A DNA stretch of 64,000 bases. Origin: Arthrinium phaeospermum (lineage: Eukaryota > Ascomycota > Sordariomycetes > Amphisphaeriales > Apiosporaceae). The stretch covers positions 434,001 through 498,000 of the forward strand of contig QYRS01000007.1 of assembly GCA_006503535.1 (NCBI GenBank). The letters run 5' to 3'. Each line of letters begins with the position of its first letter. Position 1 is the stretch's first letter. Both the position numbers and the translations under genes were made by a program. A model generated the notes under the pieces. The model was not told the DNA's origin, made no database searches, and saw only the letters and a list, made by a program, of their open reading frames with translations. This document shows, in pieces, positions 62,381 through 64,000 of this stretch.

Positions 62381-64000
62381 TCAGCGCAGGCCAATGACAC
62401 TCATCTCGAGGGTCCACACTCGTCGAATCCACACCTTCAGAGGTCCATCGACGCCCTCGACGTCCTCCAGGTCAACGCCTTCCCACCAACACCGCCTCGC
62501 GGGCTTGCGCCAGAAGAGTAGGAGCTTTTGGGCCATGCCCACGGCGTTGCTGTTCATATCGTTTCCGCGGATGTCGCTGCGTAATCTAGCCAGGGCAAGA
62601 CTGCACACCACAGCCTTGTTGGGCTCGCCGGCGCGATGACCCCAGCGATCGTCGTTGTTGAAGCCACTGTCACTTGTTAGTTAGAAGTCAGAAAGTCACA
62701 ACGATGACTAGCAAGGTCAGCAGGCTTTTACTCACCCAGCAGTAAGCATCTCAATCAAGTGCGCCTCGGTAGTGCCGGGCTCATCGCTTCGCTTGAGGCC
62801 AGAGAAGATACCGTCTTGCCTCAGCAAGGCTCGCGCCGCAGCTCTCTTGACTTCAATCATTTCCGCCTGGTTGATGTTTGCCCGGGGAGGAATGGCGTAG
62901 AAGTCGAGGTCCTCACGCAATACAATGATACCAGCACGCTTGCTTCCATCATCTCTTGACCCCCCAAGGGAGTCGATGGGGATGGCACCGCCATCAGGAG
63001 AAGCATTGGGGGATGATTCATTCGGGATTGATTGAGCAACATTGCGGAAGAAGTCTAGCATATATTGTAGGGATGCAGGGTCATACTGAGATGGGAGGTT
63101 AGTGAAATGTACGTCGATATTTGACAGAAGATTGCGTGTTGTAGATGAGCGAGGCAAGCTCGCATTGGTCGGGCTCGTGACCAAACGGGAGGGGGATGTA
63201 CATGGGGTGAGTGTAGCAGTGGCTTGAGTAATAGGAACATCTTTCTGGGTACTAACATCGACTTGGACGGCGTCACCTTCGGCAAAGCCCCCATGTGCCC
63301 TTCTGGGAAGAGACCATTAGGGAAAAGAGACAGAAGGACAAACTCGGGAAGCGTTAGCAACTCATCCCTTGACAGGACGAAGCGGGTACCCCTAGATGCC
63401 ATGTCAGTCGAGTCGTTCGCAACCAGAACAAAGGATGTACCAACCGCAGGTCCATAGTAATTGTCTCATCGGCACCGACATCTGTACCGAGTATTAGCAG
63501 GGATATCAAAACAAGCAATTCATAGTTGTCCTACCTCCGATAGTGTTGATCGGCGGACCGCCTTGCTGGACTTGAGTAATAATACTCGACGCACCACCGG
63601 CGGCAGCCATTAGGTATGTAAATGAGAGGAGCGGGCTATATCCTTCTGTATAAGCGGGTGGCGGCTCGTTTGGATCGTCGCTTTTCTGGCCCGACGACTC
63701 TGGTTTGTTGTCTTGTGGAAGGGACCTTTTGGTCTCGGCGACTACGTCTTGGTAGGCGGCAGATGCGTGAGCAGCGGACGCAAGGGAGAGCGGGGGTACA
63801 GATGAACTGGTAGCGCGAGGAGCGTATGCGGGTGCTGCAGCGGAGGCCGAATGGGCAGTCGAAGGCGCAGGAGACTTCTCGGTTGACGGTAGCGACTCGA
63901 AATGTTCGTCGGCGAGATCTTCGGCCGATGCGTACTCGTAGAGATCGAAGAACGGCGGCGGAGCGGGCCGAGTATGTGGGATAGAGAGCGAAGCTGAGCC
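62381..64000 (-). CDS. Whi2-like BTB-domain protein, 5'-truncated by window edge, with one-base frameshift
   Basis: Similar to Whi2, an activator of plasma-membrane Psr phosphatases in yeast stress signalling. Exons on the minus strand are 64000-63535 (open to the edge), 63481-63445, 63391-63257, 63085-62736 and 62666-62381. The N-terminal part is Ser/Ala/Pro-rich and includes P-P-P-A-Y, followed by M-A-A-A-G-G-A-S-S-I-I-T-Q-V. The core is L-R-G-T-R-F-V-L-S-R-D-E-L-L-T-L-P-E-F-V-L-L then Y-D-P-A-S-L-Q-Y-M-L-D-F-F. The C-terminus ends W-T-L-E-M-S-V-I-G-L-R. Between them the frame fails by one base in a run of five G near 63290. With one more base the expected G-G-F-A-E-G-D would be read, so this is either an error or a real break. 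Confidence 0.82.
63086..63534 (-). other. introns of the Whi2-like gene (5' part)
   Basis: The introns are 63482-63534 (GTAGGA/ACAG, 53 bp), 63392-63444 (GTTGGT/CTAG, 53 bp) and 63086-63256 (GTTAGT/TCAG, 171 bp). Exons 63445-63481 and 63257-63391 lie between. A further intron at 62667-62735 (GTGAGT/ACAG, 69 bp) precedes the last exon. Donors are weaker than average but give continuous Whi2-like sequence. Confidence 0.65.
63650..63664 (-). other. PPxY motif codons in the Whi2-like protein
   Basis: The minus strand encodes P-P-P-A-Y here. PPxY motifs bind WW domains of Rsp5/NEDD4-type ubiquitin ligases, so regulation by such a ligase is possible. Motif seen; binding inferred. Confidence 0.5.

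Noticed and set aside
1..64000. Secondary-metabolite gene cluster
   Set aside because: P450s, SDRs and a monooxygenase occur, but they are 10-40 kb apart, interleaved with housekeeping genes, and no PKS, NRPS, terpene synthase or prenyltransferase backbone gene is present.
1..64000. CRISPR array, rRNA or bacterial-type operon
   Set aside because: The sequence is fungal with introns; no direct-repeat array, rRNA-like block or operon spacing was seen.

Overview
The window is nuclear DNA of a filamentous ascomycete (Pezizomycotina, most likely a sordariomycete). Short GT-AG introns of about 50-170 bp interrupt most genes, coding DNA is GC-rich, and intergenic spacers run from 0.2 to 3 kb on both strands. 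Lineage markers include a poly(A)-binding protein with a charged insertion in RRM4, a Hul5-type HECT ligase, a Whi2-like BTB protein, a HET-domain gene and a short AT-rich island that looks like a repeat-induced point mutation (RIP) relic. Exon joins below were assigned by hand from splice signals and reading-frame continuity.

Layout. 0-9.5 kb: a partial FAD monooxygenase running off the left edge, a short-chain dehydrogenase (SDR), a small His-tailed protein, and a membrane protein of unknown function with two overlapping frames at its 5' end. 11-19 kb: a universal-stress-protein (USP) domain protein and PAB1, separated by about 3 kb without a recognisable gene. 20.6-31.5 kb: an accessory-looking block with two diverged paralogs of a 2EXR/DUF7730-like family flanking a Fic-domain AMP-transferase, an MFS drug/H+ antiporter and a fructosamine-kinase-like protein, followed by a carboxymuconolactone-decarboxylase-like protein and a second SDR. 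32.5-36 kb: the Hul5-type ubiquitin ligase. 37-47.3 kb: two cytochromes P450 around a zinc-finger protein and an F-box protein. 48.2-51.8 kb: a thiolase with an N-terminal PTS2-like signal, convergent with an ornithine-cyclodeaminase-like gene carrying a large Ser/Gln-rich insertion. 52.9-55.0 kb: the AT-rich island, still recognisable as a pogo/Fot1-like transposase. 55.3-64 kb: a Cys-rich secreted prepropeptide-like protein next to the island, a MYND-finger protein, a HET-domain protein, thioredoxin and a Whi2-like gene that runs off the right edge and carries an apparent one-base frameshift.

How the genes relate. There is no PKS, NRPS or terpene-synthase backbone gene, so the redox enzymes do not form an obvious secondary-metabolite cluster. 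PAB1, HUL5, thiolase, thioredoxin and WHI2 are housekeeping. The Fic/2EXR block, the HET gene and the secreted gene beside the transposon relic are the accessory parts. The points most worth checking are the Fic protein with an apparent inhibitory glutamate between two related 2EXR-like genes, the secreted Cys-rich protein at the edge of the island, the P450 without the usual I-helix acid, and the two reading-frame anomalies.
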